64,000 bases of DNA from Globomyces pollinis-pini (GCA_025399215.1 MU621135.1:1-64000); one strand, 5' to 3'; positions 1-9,697 are shown, numbered from the stretch's first letter. Numbers and translations: made by a program. Notes: generated from the sequence alone by a model not told the origin.

Positions 1-23
1 TGTTTTAATGTATTTGCATGTAG

Positions 24-501
24 GGAGTTCAACCATACGAGCCAGAATCGAATGATGAAATAGGGATTTCACCGAATGATGTTTTGAGTATTGGACATCA
101 CTACTATGATGGTATACCAAATGGATTAATTTATGTTAGGATGGTGCTTTGGACGAAATGTAACGACTGGCACTGAAGGTTTATTCCCGGTAGGATGTAC
201 CCAAGCATATGGAGTTGCACGACTGGTAGTGATCAACATTGGACATTCTCTAACAACCATGATTGGCTACAATCAAATTGAAGCTGCACAAATCTCATTT
301 CCAAATCTGATAGAGATCCAGTCGTTTACACAATCGCAATTCTCTGCCAGGGCTTTAGCTACTGTGATAGATACTAATTCAACATCTAAGCGAATCTTTG
401 TTTGTGGACCAGTTGGAATGAATACACGTGCGGTTGATTATTTGGATGAGTTGGGACTTGCGGGGGGAGTCACTATGTTAGGAAATTCAGGTTATAGTTG
501 A
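24..501 (+). CDS. SH3-domain protein, C-terminal part (5' end lies outside window)
   Basis: Bases 1-23 look like the end of an intron (…TGTAG). Exons 24-111 and 140-501 join across a 28-nt GT-AG intron (112-139); the ATG at 133 lies inside that intron and is not a start. Spliced, the first ~50 residues read as an SH3 domain: YEPESNDEI, then the D-G-W-C-x-G-R-N strand and the closing G-L-F-P-V. The last ~40 residues contain IFVCGPVGM followed by LDELGLAGG, which resembles the NAD-binding end of ferredoxin-reductase-type oxidoreductases. That resemblance is weak because only about 80 residues lie between the two. SH3 domains bind proline-rich partners, usually in cortical actin or signalling complexes. 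The full domain set cannot be judged because the N-terminus is missing. Confidence 0.7.
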
Positions 502-909
502 ATAAAATTGTTGCATGTGAATTGGTTTGAATGTTTCTCATAGGTGGAAATCGACCTCAAATGTTTCAATATAAACTTTTTAATTTCATTTTATGAATCA
601 GTTTTCAATGATTTTTCTTCACACCGCACATTCTCCACCACATTCTCTTTCAGTGTCCAAGAATGGTAATTTTTTTTTCATCGATGAAAAAGTGATGAAT
701 TTTTTTTCACGTCCAAGTGGGGGATGGAATGGAGAAAAAAGGGTCAATCCGAACCAATTGATTGAATCAAAACAAAAACTTAAAGACGGATATAGTATCT
801 CTGTATCCCTTCAATCATCCAAGTTTCCGTTTTAGTCTTGTGTTTTTGAGTGTTGTTTGTCATCAAAGATGTAACAGATGAATGGAAACTACAATTTTAT
901 CTTTTTTTT
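502..909. other. Intergenic stretch, no supported gene
   Basis: About 0.4 kb between the SH3 protein and the purine gene. It holds T-runs and one perfect palindrome (674-691). An open frame at 593-835 has low complexity and no recognisable protein features, so no gene is called. Confidence 0.6.
674..691. repeat. Perfect 18-nt palindrome
   Basis: TTTTTCATCGATGAAAAA reads identically on both strands, centred on an ATCGAT core about 220 bp upstream of the purine-synthesis start. Its function is unknown; a dimeric transcription-factor site is one possibility. Confidence 0.6.
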
Positions 910-2801
910 ATGCAACAAATCGCTTTACTTTCCGTATCTGACAAGACTGGGTTGGTTGATCTGGCAAAGGCCCTTCATGCATGCAATATAAAGTTGATTG
1001 CGAGTGGTGGAACCTCAAAGGCCATTCAAGCTGCTTCTATCCCTGTCTTGTATTCTTTATGGTCATTCATTATATAGGGACGTTGCTGATATCACCAAGG
1101 CTCCAGAAATGCTCGGTGGTCGAGTGAAAACTCTCCATCCTGCTGTCCATGGTGGAATCTTGGCACAGAATACTGACCGTGATAACAAAGATATGCTGGA
1201 TAGAGGCTACGATAAAATTGATTTCGTTATTTGCAATTTGTATCCTTTCGAAAAGACAATTGCTCGTGCTGATGTTACCATCCCAATGGCTGTGGAAGAA
1301 ATTGATATTGGTATTTAAATTTCCAAGTTTATCCTAGGCGGTGTTACTTTACTTAGAGCTGCTGCCAAGAATCATGCCCGAGTAACAATTGTATCCGATC
1401 CATCAGACTATTCTCTCCTTATAAATGAATTACAAACTTCATTTACTGCATCCAAAGTGGCAACTATCTCTCAAGACACCCGTAACAAATTGGCTTTAAA
1501 AGCTTTCACTCAAACTGCTGATTATGATAATGCAATTTCACATTATTTCCGTACTCAATACACTGGCAACGGCGATCGCCAAATGGTATTGAGATATGGT
1601 GCCAATCCTCACCAGAAGCCTTCCCAAGTCTTTTTGACCAGTGGACCATTGCCATTTAAAGGTATAACGTACGCGAGTTGCTAATTTCTAGTCCTTGCCG
1701 GATCTCCTGGATATATCAATCTATTAGATGCCCTGAATGCCTGGCCGCTTGTGAAAGAACTTAAGGAAGCTCTCAGTTTACCTGCTGCTGCAAGTTTCAA
1801 GCATGTTTCCCCAGCTGGAGCTGCTGTTGGTTTGCCCCTTTCGGATGATGAAAAGGTCGTGTATGGTGTAGATGACCTTGGTGAATTATCTCCATTAGCT
1901 AGTGCTTACGCCAGAGCTCGTGGGGCTGACCGTATGTCCTCATTTGGAGACTGGATTGCATTATCTGATGTTTGCGATGTCCAAACCGCTAAAATAATAT
2001 CTCGTGAAGTGTCTGATGGTGTCATTGCTCCAGGTTACAGTGCTGAAGCCTTAGAGATTCTGAAAAAGAAAAAGGGAGGAAAATATACTGTATTGGAAAT
2101 GGATCCTTTGTATGAGCCAGCCGAAATTGAAACTCGTCAAGTATATGGTTTATCTCTCCAACAGAAGCGTAATGACTTGAAGGTCACACCTGAAATGTTT
2201 AAAAACATTGTTACTAAGAGTACTTCCACTTTGTCAGATGCTACTGTGCGAGATCTTATTGTTGCAACTATTGCGCTCAAATATACACAATCCAACTCAG
2301 TCTGTTATGCTAAGAATGGGCAGGTAGTTGGTCTTGGTGCTGGACAGCAATCTCGAATCCACTGGTAACTTATTCCATAATAACCATTCTAGTACTCGTT
2401 TGGCTGGTGAAAAAGCAGAAAACTGGTGGTTGCGTCATCACCCTACCGTTTTGGGCTTCCAATTTAAGAAAGGAGTAAAACGTGCTGAAAAGGCAAATGC
2501 CATTGATAATTACGTAACTGACCAAATCAGTGACATAAATCAATGGAATTCATTATTTGAAGTTATCCCACCACCATTTACCGCTGAAATCAAAAAAGCA
2601 CACATTGCCAAAATGTCTAAATTAGTCGTATCGTCTGATGCATTCTTTCCGTTCCCTGATAACGTTGAGCGAGTCCATCAAAGTGGTGTTGAAACTGTGT
2701 GCGCACCAAGTGGTAGTGTAATGGATGATGTTGTGGTAAAGGCTTGTGAAGATCGCAATATTACCATGGTCTTTACTCAATGGCGATTATTCCATCATTA
2801 A
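910..2801 (+). CDS. ADE17: AICAR transformylase / IMP cyclohydrolase (bifunctional purine synthesis enzyme)
   Basis: Catalyses the last two steps of de novo IMP synthesis in the cytosol: formylation of AICAR with 10-formyl-THF, then ring closure. Five exons are separated by introns 1050-1077 (28 nt), 1311-1337 (27), 1662-1691 (30) and 2365-2392 (28); splicing gives 592 residues, the usual family length. The N-terminal MGS-like cyclohydrolase domain shows [16 protein letters not shown] and [14 protein letters not shown]. The transformylase domain shows [18 protein letters not shown] and the catalytic-site stretch GQQSRIHCTRLAG, which is rebuilt exactly across the fourth intron. ATG 910 is the only in-frame ATG before the conserved start [12 protein letters not shown]. 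Residue R of the usual VRDV motif is L here (VLDV), created at the first splice junction. Identification is very secure. Confidence 0.96.
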
Positions 2802-2936
2802 TTGTCCATAATATATCTCGTTCATCACATCATTCATAAATTTGTTTGTAAATTGACTGTCTTGGATGCGCTTTGAAAACGAATTTAAATGTCATGTAAT
2901 TTATTCAGTCTAATATTGATCCTAACATATAGCCAT

Positions 2937-3755
2937 TTAAGCGGTTGCATTATTTGGTGGGGTTGGAGGTATATACGATTTTGGAAGACTCAAAGTTAGT
3001 TTCTTTACATTGCCTGCCATAGTAGTAAAAGTAGTTTTCATGACCTCCATCGCATTCATCACGGCAAAAGCTTGAGCCAAATCTGTGATTGCAAATACAA
3101 GATTCAAATACGGAAACATTCCAGGTAAATTGGTCACATAAGTACACACAAACTGAGAAATAATCACCATAGCAGTACAACCTGTATTGTGAATCGATAA
3201 CTTTAATAATTCTTGACGATTTTCTGTATCTTTACCATATCCTGAAATCATTTCCAACATTTTTAACAAGAATGGAATTAATAAAATAACTTCTGTCAAG
3301 ATTTGTAACCATAATTGATGAATTGATACACTAAAATCAGCATAAAAATCACAATATTCCCCAGGTTTAGAAAATTCTACAATGGTTGTGATTTGATATC
3401 CACCAATAATCAATCGAACAATCCATAACGTGACAGTAGTATATTTGAATGTGTTTTTATATGTAGTGAATGCCAAACCACGAAACAACAACACAGATTC
3501 CATCAAAGTAAGAAATAATAAATAAAATGAAAATGAAAACATAGTTGTGATTTTACAATTGATAGATGGAATACCAACCATTAAAATACTACAAAATCTT
3601 CCACAAGATGCTAATACAAATTGAAGAAATAAACAAATTTGAGCAGGTCGTTTCCAATCAGGAATATGTTTGTAAGCCATTCCACAAAGCATTCCAAATG
3701 CAACTGATACTGCTATCAAGGATTCATTTTTCCCTTTGATAATACAAGTTGACAT
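2937..3755 (-). CDS. Seven-helix membrane protein, receptor-like, unrecognised family
   Basis: An intronless 272-residue protein with about seven hydrophobic segments, roughly at residues 11-28, 37-60, 68-95, 103-125, 147-168, 190-208 and 215-240, and a short polar Pro-rich C-terminus. No GPCR signature such as a DRY motif is visible. Its layout resembles the two tandem membrane proteins at 5418-6188 and 6812-7666, suggesting distant relatives, although residue similarity is low. The start is the first ATG; an ACGCGA motif lies about 30 bp upstream (3786). It could be a sensory receptor or a transporter-like membrane protein. No function is assigned. Confidence 0.7.
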   Translation of the reverse strand: MSTCIIKGKNESLIAVSVAFGMLCGMAYKHIPDWKRPAQICLFLQFVLASCGRFCSILMVGIPSINCKITTMFSFSFYLLFLTLMESVLLFRGLAFTTYKNTFKYTTVTLWIVRLIIGGYQITTIVEFSKPGEYCDFYADFSVSIHQLWLQILTEVILLIPFLLKMLEMISGYGKDTENRQELLKLSIHNTGCTAMVIISQFVCTYVTNLPGMFPYLNLVFAITDLAQAFAVMNAMEVMKTTFTTMAGNVKKLTLSLPKSYIPPTPPNNATA

Positions 3756-4063
3756 TTCAATCTTATCTAAAAAAAAATCATTCAGACGCGATTATCTTAT
3801 GAGATATTGATGCAAAAGATTTGGTTATCCAACACACTCATATCTGAAGTATCCGACATTCTTATCAAATCTGAATTTTTGGTTCGAAAAATTCAAAAAA
3901 ACAAGATGTATATCACAAATTTATAGTGATGTCGGAATGGTTTGCCGATAGTAGCCTCGCAGCGGACCGACTAAATGTGGCTTTGCTTGTGACCACCAAA
4001 ACAAAAACCCTATAAATAATTGATAGTGAAAGGAAAGTTTCTCCAACAAAAACAAAACGAGAA
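3756..4063. promoter_or_regulatory. Divergent intergenic region between 7TM gene and SDR gene
   Basis: About 0.3 kb that must hold the promoters of both divergent genes. A TATA-like TATAAATAAT at 4011-4020 sits ~45-53 bp upstream of the ATG at 4064, and GACGCG at 3785 lies ~30 bp upstream of the minus-strand start. Confidence 0.5.
4011..4020 (+). promoter_or_regulatory. TATA-box-like element of the SDR gene
   Basis: TATAAATAAT at 44-53 bp upstream of the start codon at 4064, preceded by a short C-run. Position and sequence fit a core promoter element. Confidence 0.5.
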
Positions 4064-4753
4064 ATGACAATTTTAGTACTAGGAGGAACCGGAAGAGTTG
4101 GAAGCAGCGCGATTAGTCATTTACTGGCTAGCGGTCAGAAAGTGAAAGCGATAGTGCGGAATGTAGATAAGTTACCAAAAGATGATAATCTTGTTGGAAT
4201 CAAACAAGTTGGAGACTTTCCAGTAGTAACAGCAGCGGATTTAGAAGGAGTCACAGGTGTAATATCTTGCCTTGGTCATGTAATGTCTGTTTCAAATGTT
4301 CTATTTGACAAAACTTGGGTCAAACAATCCGCTGTACAAGTAATAGAAACGATAGAAGCATCAAAACCATCTACACCTATCAAGTTCATTCAGCTAAATA
4401 GTGCAGGGGTAAACAATCCACTTGGGCATGACCAGCGACCATTTGGTGATAAACCTGTTTTAGCTATTTCGTCCCTGGTTCGTCCGTTTGTGGATAGCCG
4501 AGAAACGGGTCGTTATTTGGCAAGCATCAAAAGTCAATATGTAGATTGGTGTGCGGTCCGTCCATGCAATTTTGTAGAAGGGGAACAAAAACCTTATACT
4601 GTAACAGAGGATATTAAAGTCAGTGTATTTTCAGACGCAACTATCCAGATTGGAAGTATTGGACATTTTATTTCAGAACTCGCAACGAAGGACGAGTTGT
4701 GGGGTCAATGGAAAGGGAAAATGCCGTTTCTGAAAGATGCCAAAGATCACTAA
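4064..4753 (+). CDS. Atypical short-chain dehydrogenase / NmrA-like NAD(P)-binding protein
   Basis: An intronless 229-residue protein that begins with a dinucleotide-binding Rossmann motif, ILVLGGTGRVGSS (G-x-x-G-x-x-G), followed by KVKAIVRNVDKLP at the second strand, typical of NAD(P)H-binding atypical SDRs and NmrA-like proteins. GVISCLGHV matches the fourth strand. No YxxxK catalytic pair is obvious, so it may be a redox sensor or an isomerase/reductase of unknown substrate rather than a classical dehydrogenase. No secretion signal or membrane segment is present, so it is probably cytosolic. Start: first ATG after a TATA-like element. Confidence 0.85.
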   Translation: MTILVLGGTGRVGSSAISHLLASGQKVKAIVRNVDKLPKDDNLVGIKQVGDFPVVTAADLEGVTGVISCLGHVMSVSNVLFDKTWVKQSAVQVIETIEASKPSTPIKFIQLNSAGVNNPLGHDQRPFGDKPVLAISSLVRPFVDSRETGRYLASIKSQYVDWCAVRPCNFVEGEQKPYTVTEDIKVSVFSDATIQIGSIGHFISELATKDELWGQWKGKMPFLKDAKDH

Positions 4754-5289
4754 GTCATTTCTGTATTAATCAGTCATTCATTCAATAAATCGTCTCTTTC
4801 ATTTTAAAGTTTCTTGGTTCCATTAACTTGGGGTTAGATGGTTCCATTAACAACCTAGAAAACCAGCTCCTATCAGTTTGCATAAGGATTACTGGTACAG
4901 ATATGCGTGTTCAAAGAAAGTATGTGGGATTAACACACCTATACTTTTTTGATTAGTTTGGTTAACATGAACAAAAACTTCCAATTGATGAGTTGATGAT
5001 TTACTTTTCTTGGTAGAACACAAGTTAAACAAGAGCTAAAATGTTTATGATTGTTTCTAAATCATTAAAGGGAGTCAGAGGCATGTGACAATCTTGGCGA
5101 GAAACAAGTCGGTTCTAAAAACAATGATTATATCTAGTCCTAACTAAAAAATAATTGTAATTTATTTAAGAAATGCACTGATAGAGAGGAATAATAGACT
5201 GTTTGCTGGATTTGAAGTACTTTCATATTATTTGGGTACGAATTTTAAAATCACATTATAGCCCACAAGATTTTGAAAAATGCAGAGAT
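4754..5289. other. Intergenic stretch upstream of tRNA-Ser
   Basis: About 0.5 kb of AT-rich DNA. It contains an AATAAA just after the SDR stop (about 4784) that may serve polyadenylation. No open frame of interest was seen. Confidence 0.5.
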
Positions 5290-5372
5290 GTCGATATGGC
5301 CGAGTGGTCTAAGGCGAATGACTTGAAATCATTTCCTCTCTGAGGGCGCAGGTTCAAACCCTGCTGTCGACG
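5290..5372 (+). tRNA. tRNA-Ser (anticodon UGA)
   Basis: A complete class II tRNA. The acceptor GTCGATA pairs with TGTCGAC (one G-T pair), the D arm GCCGAGTGGTCTAAGGC is canonical, the anticodon stem is AATGA/TCATT with loop CTTGAAA, giving anticodon TGA at 5324-5326. A long variable arm (TCCTCTCTGAGGG) typical of tRNA-Ser follows, then T arm GCAGG-TTCAAAC-CCTGC and discriminator G. It decodes UCA. No intron. A T-run follows directly. Confidence 0.96.
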
Positions 5373-5373
5373 C

Positions 5374-5380
5374 TTTTTTT
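5374..5380 (+). terminator. RNA polymerase III terminator of tRNA-Ser
   Basis: A run of seven T residues starts two bases after the mature tRNA end, the standard Pol III termination signal. Confidence 0.8.
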
Positions 5381-5417
5381 AGTTGTGGCAGTTGGTAATT
5401 CTACTAAGAATAATATT

Positions 5418-6188
5418 TTATTGATGAGAAACGCCAGTAGTGTAATCTATATCAAATAATCGCTGTAACAAAGGCTTTTGATCAATGTAGGCGGCAATAC
5501 ACCATGAAATCAATAACCAGTCCATAAAAGCCAAATTGTCACCAGTGTAAGTGTAAGCTTCGAGTGTAGCCACCACCCATGAAATAATTGTCAGTAATAA
5601 TTCAATCACCAAAGTCATTCGTAATTGCATTAAAGCTCTTATCTGAGTAGTTTTAAATTTCCCTTTTGTTTTACGAATCAACACACGTCTCAGTGTTCCC
5701 AATGAACCAGCATCGAAACATAGTTTTAAGAAGAATATGACAAGAATGGTTGCTAATTGGATGTAGTTTGAAGCTGGGAATAATGAAGAACCAGAGTTTT
5801 GAATGAATATTAAGATAGTTCTGATTAATCTTGAGCCAAGTAATACCACCAATAGACCATAACTGCTTAAGCGAATGTATTTGTATCCATAGATCTGGTT
5901 GTTGATAGCTAAAAATCTATCCACACTCGTGTAAAAAACCATACAAAGCGCAATACTATAGAAAATAGTTGACGTGGAGTTGATATATGTAAAATTCGGT
6001 ATCGGTCGTTTCTCTAAGTTAGACCATTGATTGACGAGCTGTAAAAAGATATAGAGAGTCCAGTTGAATATCAGAGAAAGGTGCATATAGTTTAGTGTGG
6101 TAGATAGGACGATAAGGAGTTGTTTCAACATTAAACTTAAAGAGAATCCGCTTGCGAATGTCGCAAATAGTCCTCTAGTTAATGGCAT
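5418..6188 (-). CDS. Seven-helix membrane protein, tandem copy A
   Basis: An intronless 256-residue protein with about seven hydrophobic segments and a short C-terminal tail ending GVSHQ. It is a close paralogue of the neighbouring protein at 6812-7666: long identical blocks include the N-W-S-N-L-E-K-R-P loop, the VDRFLAINNQIYGYKY segment and the closing DWLLISWCIAAYIDQKP helix. The pair arose by tandem duplication. A central S-V-D-R-F motif at the end of the third helix loosely recalls the DRY position of GPCRs, but no known family is recognised. Copy A lacks the 25-residue N-terminal extension and an insertion in the loop before helix 6 that copy B has. Confidence 0.75.
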   Translation of the reverse strand: MPLTRGLFATFASGFSLSLMLKQLLIVLSTTLNYMHLSLIFNWTLYIFLQLVNQWSNLEKRPIPNFTYINSTSTIFYSIALCMVFYTSVDRFLAINNQIYGYKYIRLSSYGLLVVLLGSRLIRTILIFIQNSGSSLFPASNYIQLATILVIFFLKLCFDAGSLGTLRRVLIRKTKGKFKTTQIRALMQLRMTLVIELLLTIISWVVATLEAYTYTGDNLAFMDWLLISWCIAAYIDQKPLLQRLFDIDYTTGVSHQ

Positions 6189-6811
6189 TCGAATTTGTAT
6201 TATTTGATAGAATTAATTATACAATGTTCTTCACGATTCATTGAGACGTCATCCTAGCGTAAATCTGACTTTACTTCAAGTTTTATCGACCAATTTTGTC
6301 AAGTTTTAATGACTGCATTTTTTCAATTCATTTCAAATGATGATTGTGACATTCATTCATTGCTTTTCCAATATGGATTGTCAAGCAATTGACATTCTTA
6401 CATAGTCACATGAATGAGGTTTTGATTTAATGTTTAGAAGTAAGTTTGAAACTAAAAGCTATTGGCTTTATGAGTTTCAAATGACACATTTCTTTCCAAC
6501 CAAGTTTGTTATGAACATGAATGAGAAGTTGCGTATTGGAATAATCTCTATCTTTCCCTATGAATGAATGCTGAAGTTATATATATGGATTGATTCAATG
6601 ACACGTTATTACCTGATAGTATAATTCGCGTTAGTACTCTGGGGAAATCGAACGCTGTGATTCTAACGTCACATATAAACTGTAGTACCACTTTATGGAT
6701 TGTTTAAACTTTAAGCATTGCCAAGTGAATAAATCATCAATCATTTACTTTCTATGTTTATTTCTTTCGATACATACCCCTATTTCAATCTAGGAACAAC
6801 AACTAACCGAC
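6189..6811. other. Intergenic stretch between the tandem 7TM copies
   Basis: About 0.6 kb holding the presumed promoter of copy A and the 3' region of copy B. No open frame or repeat of note. The two copies' flanks show no obvious mutual similarity by eye, so the duplication unit was probably little more than the coding region, or the flanks have diverged. Confidence 0.45.
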
Positions 6812-7666
6812 TTATTGATGAGAAATACCACTCGTATAGTTAACATCAAACAAACGCTGCAACAAAGGTTTTTGATCAATATAAGCTGCAATACACCATG
6901 AAATCAATAACCAGTCCATAAAAGCCAAATTATCACCAGTATATGAATACGCTTCTAGAGTGGCCACCACCCATGAAATAATCGTCAATGACAATTCAAC
7001 CACCAAAGTCATTCGTAATTGCATTAAAGCTCGTACCTGTGTGACCTTCAAATTCCCAATCCCACCCTTTGTCTTTTGAGTTAATACTCGTTTTAGAGTC
7101 CCAAATGAAGCAGCATCGAAGCATAGCTTTAGGAAGAATATGACAAGAATGGTTGCTAATTGGATGTAGTTTGAAGCTGGGAATAATGAAGAACCTGAAT
7201 TTTGAATGTAAATTAAGACGGTTCTGATTAATCTTGAGCCAAGCAATACCACCAATAGACCATAGCTGCCGAAGCGAATGTATTTGTATCCATAGATCTG
7301 GTTGTTGATAGCTAAAAATCTATCCACACTCGTGTAGAAAACCATACATAGAGCAATGCTATAAAAAATAGTTGACGTTGAGTTGACATATGTAAAATTC
7401 GTTATCGGTCGTTTCTCTAAGTTAGACCATTGATTGACGAGCTGTAGAAAGATATAGAGAATCCAGTTGAAAATCATAGAGAGGTGAATAATGTTTAATG
7501 TGTTTGATAAGACAATGATGAGTTGTCTGAACATTATTGCTAACGCAAACCCACTTGAGAATATCGCAAACAGACTTCTTGTCAATGGCATGTGAGCTTT
7601 GGTTTCTGGTTTCCTTCTAGTTAAAATATAGAAAGAATGACTTGTCATTATTTTTCGCGACGTCAT
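6812..7666 (-). CDS. Seven-helix membrane protein, tandem copy B
   Basis: An intronless 284-residue paralogue of the protein at 5418-6188, with seven hydrophobic segments in the same order and the same S-V-D-R-F and ISWCIAAYIDQKP blocks. It differs by an N-terminal extension (MTSRKIMTSHSF…) before the shared MPLTR start and by a short GGIGNLKV insertion in the loop before the sixth helix. The ATG at 7591, equivalent to the start of copy A, is an alternative start. Substrate or ligand is unknown; a zoospore sensory receptor is one guess. Confidence 0.75.
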   Translation of the reverse strand: MTSRKIMTSHSFYILTRRKPETKAHMPLTRSLFAIFSSGFALAIMFRQLIIVLSNTLNIIHLSMIFNWILYIFLQLVNQWSNLEKRPITNFTYVNSTSTIFYSIALCMVFYTSVDRFLAINNQIYGYKYIRFGSYGLLVVLLGSRLIRTVLIYIQNSGSSLFPASNYIQLATILVIFFLKLCFDAASFGTLKRVLTQKTKGGIGNLKVTQVRALMQLRMTLVVELSLTIISWVVATLEAYSYTGDNLAFMDWLLISWCIAAYIDQKPLLQRLFDVNYTSGISHQ

Positions 7667-7910
7667 TTATATTTACAAATCTCATCGAGCATCTGATCTG
7701 AATGAACAATAGTGGTTCCAATTGTTATTGAAATATACAAATCTAATGTGGACTTAAACATCCACTGAGTATTCAAGTTTTCAAATAGTAAAATCCTAAA
7801 CTCATTCTTAAAAGCCACCAGTCAAGTTCCATACGTGTCTCAGCTTGCAGACAAAAGTAGAATACACTTCTATATGAAATCTGGTAAAAATTGCCAATAG
7901 ATCTTGTTTA

Positions 7911-8381
7911 TTATATGAGTGATTTCTTGCCCAACAATGATTGACAATTGGAACAATGATGCTCAGTATCTTTGAATGCATCAAGGGTGAACGGGAGAAT
8001 GGTACAGAGACAAGCAGGTAGAAAGCAGCAAACACCAAAAGTACAGAAACCAGTAGCGGAAAGGAAACTACAATTACCAACAACTTTTTTGGTGGTGGTT
8101 ATCATGTCAGAATGGCATGCCGGACAGACAGAACGCTGAGGGGTTGAACCAATGATGGACATTCCAGGTAACATTGTTGGTTGAGTAGAGTTGATTCCTT
8201 GGTGAATTCCTTGAGCTGGTTCAACTTTTATAGGCTCATAGACAGGAGCTGGAAAAGTAGGAATCATTGATGGATATGATGGTTGGGTCTGCTGATTTGT
8301 ATAAGTTGGTAAATTGGATGCAGGAGTTGATTCAAGCTTTACTGTTGCTTCGGAAGCTTCCTTTGCCTTTTCCTCACTCAT
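7911..8381 (-). CDS. LITAF-like (SIMPLE) zinc-ribbon membrane protein 1
   Basis: A 156-residue protein. About 80 N-terminal residues are Pro/Gln/Thr-rich and disordered, followed by a LITAF domain: a first CPAC knuckle, a hydrophobic Cys-rich segment (GVCCFLPACLCTILPF) thought in this family to dip into the membrane, and a second H-x-C-S-N-C knuckle. LITAF proteins are monotopic endosome/lysosome membrane proteins that bind zinc and ESCRT or ubiquitin ligases through proline motifs. It is arranged head to tail with a second LITAF gene 155 bp upstream (8537-8935). No intron is needed. The start is the first ATG. Confidence 0.88.
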   Translation of the reverse strand: MSEEKAKEASEATVKLESTPASNLPTYTNQQTQPSYPSMIPTFPAPVYEPIKVEPAQGIHQGINSTQPTMLPGMSIIGSTPQRSVCPACHSDMITTTKKVVGNCSFLSATGFCTFGVCCFLPACLCTILPFTLDAFKDTEHHCSNCQSLLGKKSLI

Positions 8382-8536
8382 TCTATATTTTTATGAAACC
8401 CACTTCGGGAATTCATTTTCTTCTTATGAAACCAATCCTTTTGAAACTATCCAGTAAACTATCACTGATATAAATAAAACAAAAGGAAAGTATTTAGATT
8501 TAATTAATAAGCGTGTTTATTTAGAAAGTAAAATGA

Positions 8537-8935
8537 TTATTTGATCAATTTGTTTTCACCCACTACTTGGTGACAGTTTGGACACTTGTGGATAGTATCT
8601 TTCAAGTCATCAATAAAGAATGGAACACAGGCACAACAAAAGCAAATCAGACAAGTACCTCCAGCAATCAACCAAGTACCCAAACCAGCTTCTTTATCAA
8701 CAATAGACATTCCTTGTTGGTGACAGAATGGGCAAGTAAATGCAACTGGTGATTTCCTGAATACAACCATTTGAGGGACAGGCATTGGTTGCTGTTGCAT
8801 TGGTTGTTGGTATTGTTGATTGTACATCTGTTGTTGGTCATATGCTGGTTGTGGTTGCAAAGGAATTTGGTTCTTGTCCTGTGAGTAAGCAGGAGCAGGG
8901 GATGGAACTTGAGGGGTAGAATTATCTTTTTCCAT
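8537..8935 (-). CDS. LITAF-like (SIMPLE) zinc-ribbon membrane protein 2
   Basis: A 132-residue protein. The N-terminal half is Gln/Pro/Tyr-rich (QQQMYNQQYQQPMQQQ), the C-terminal half is a LITAF domain with CPFC, a hydrophobic Cys-rich loop (GGTCLICFCCACVPFF) and HKCPNCHQVVGE. The second knuckle H-x-C-P-N-C is the standard form. Probably an endosomal or plasma-membrane-associated monotopic protein. Tandem paralogue of the gene at 7911-8381, with little similarity left outside the domain, so the duplication is not recent. Confidence 0.9.
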   Translation of the reverse strand: MEKDNSTPQVPSPAPAYSQDKNQIPLQPQPAYDQQQMYNQQYQQPMQQQPMPVPQMVVFRKSPVAFTCPFCHQQGMSIVDKEAGLGTWLIAGGTCLICFCCACVPFFIDDLKDTIHKCPNCHQVVGENKLIK

Positions 8936-9697
8936 TTCTAAATTGGTAAAGAATTATTTGAACTTATAAATACGAAAGCAACGCCTTTTTGTACTCTAAG
9001 AATGGCGTGGATGGCTGGTCACGCCACCTTCAAAGCTGTGACATTCTGTAACTGTTCAAAGGATTCGATTGTTTTAGTAATTGTTGATGGATGAGTTAGA
9101 TGCTTTGATTCTAGTTCTACGCGCTACTCAGTTTTGTTTGAGTATCTCTTCTGTGTTTGGATTTCTTTCTGTTGTAAATAGTGTCATACTTTGGTAACTT
9201 TGTTTTGGTTGTGGCTTCAGATAAAACAAAAACTAAAGGACTAAAACTTGCAACTCTGTTGTTGAGGTGTGTACAACGTTTAATACCATCTGTTCTTAAT
9301 TTGTACATCAGTGTCTTACAAAACTATCCAAAATTAAATTTCACTATATAATTGTTAATACTAGGTTAGTCCAACCGTTGATTTTACCAAGTTTCATGTA
9401 GTAAACAAGTACTATAATAATTTAGTTGTCCATTAGAGCAACTATATATATTATAACTCAAGGTAGTCAAAAATAAATACAGAAATGAAGAATGTTATTA
9501 GATAGATCTAATGCAACATTTCAATAAAAGAGATTTGGACTCTATCTAACAATAGAATCGACAAAATGCTTCAATTGATTCATGGTTACCATGTCACTTT
9601 AATTCATAATGCATTAACGCGAAATTGTATTTTTAATCTATGCATGACTATCATTCTGTGTTTTTAAATGCGTAAATTTTGATCTTTTTTCAACCAA
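8936..9697. other. Intergenic stretch; CGCGAAA site near its right end
   Basis: About 0.76 kb without a convincing gene. An open frame on the minus strand (9117-9308, 63 codons) has no recognisable features. CGCGAAA at 9618-9624, 74 bp before the SRPBCC start, matches the fungal SCB consensus CRCGAAA. Confidence 0.5.

Noticed and set aside
133..139. ATG at 133 as start of a 122-residue protein
   Set aside because: It lies in a 28-nt GT-AG intron; removing the intron restores an SH3 domain (D-G-W-C) that begins before the ATG.
593..835. 80-codon open frame before the purine gene
   Set aside because: Low complexity, no domain or signal, contains homopolymer T-runs; likely chance.
9117..9308. 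63-codon minus-strand frame
   Set aside because: No recognisable feature, lies in intergenic AT-rich DNA, no splice partner seen.
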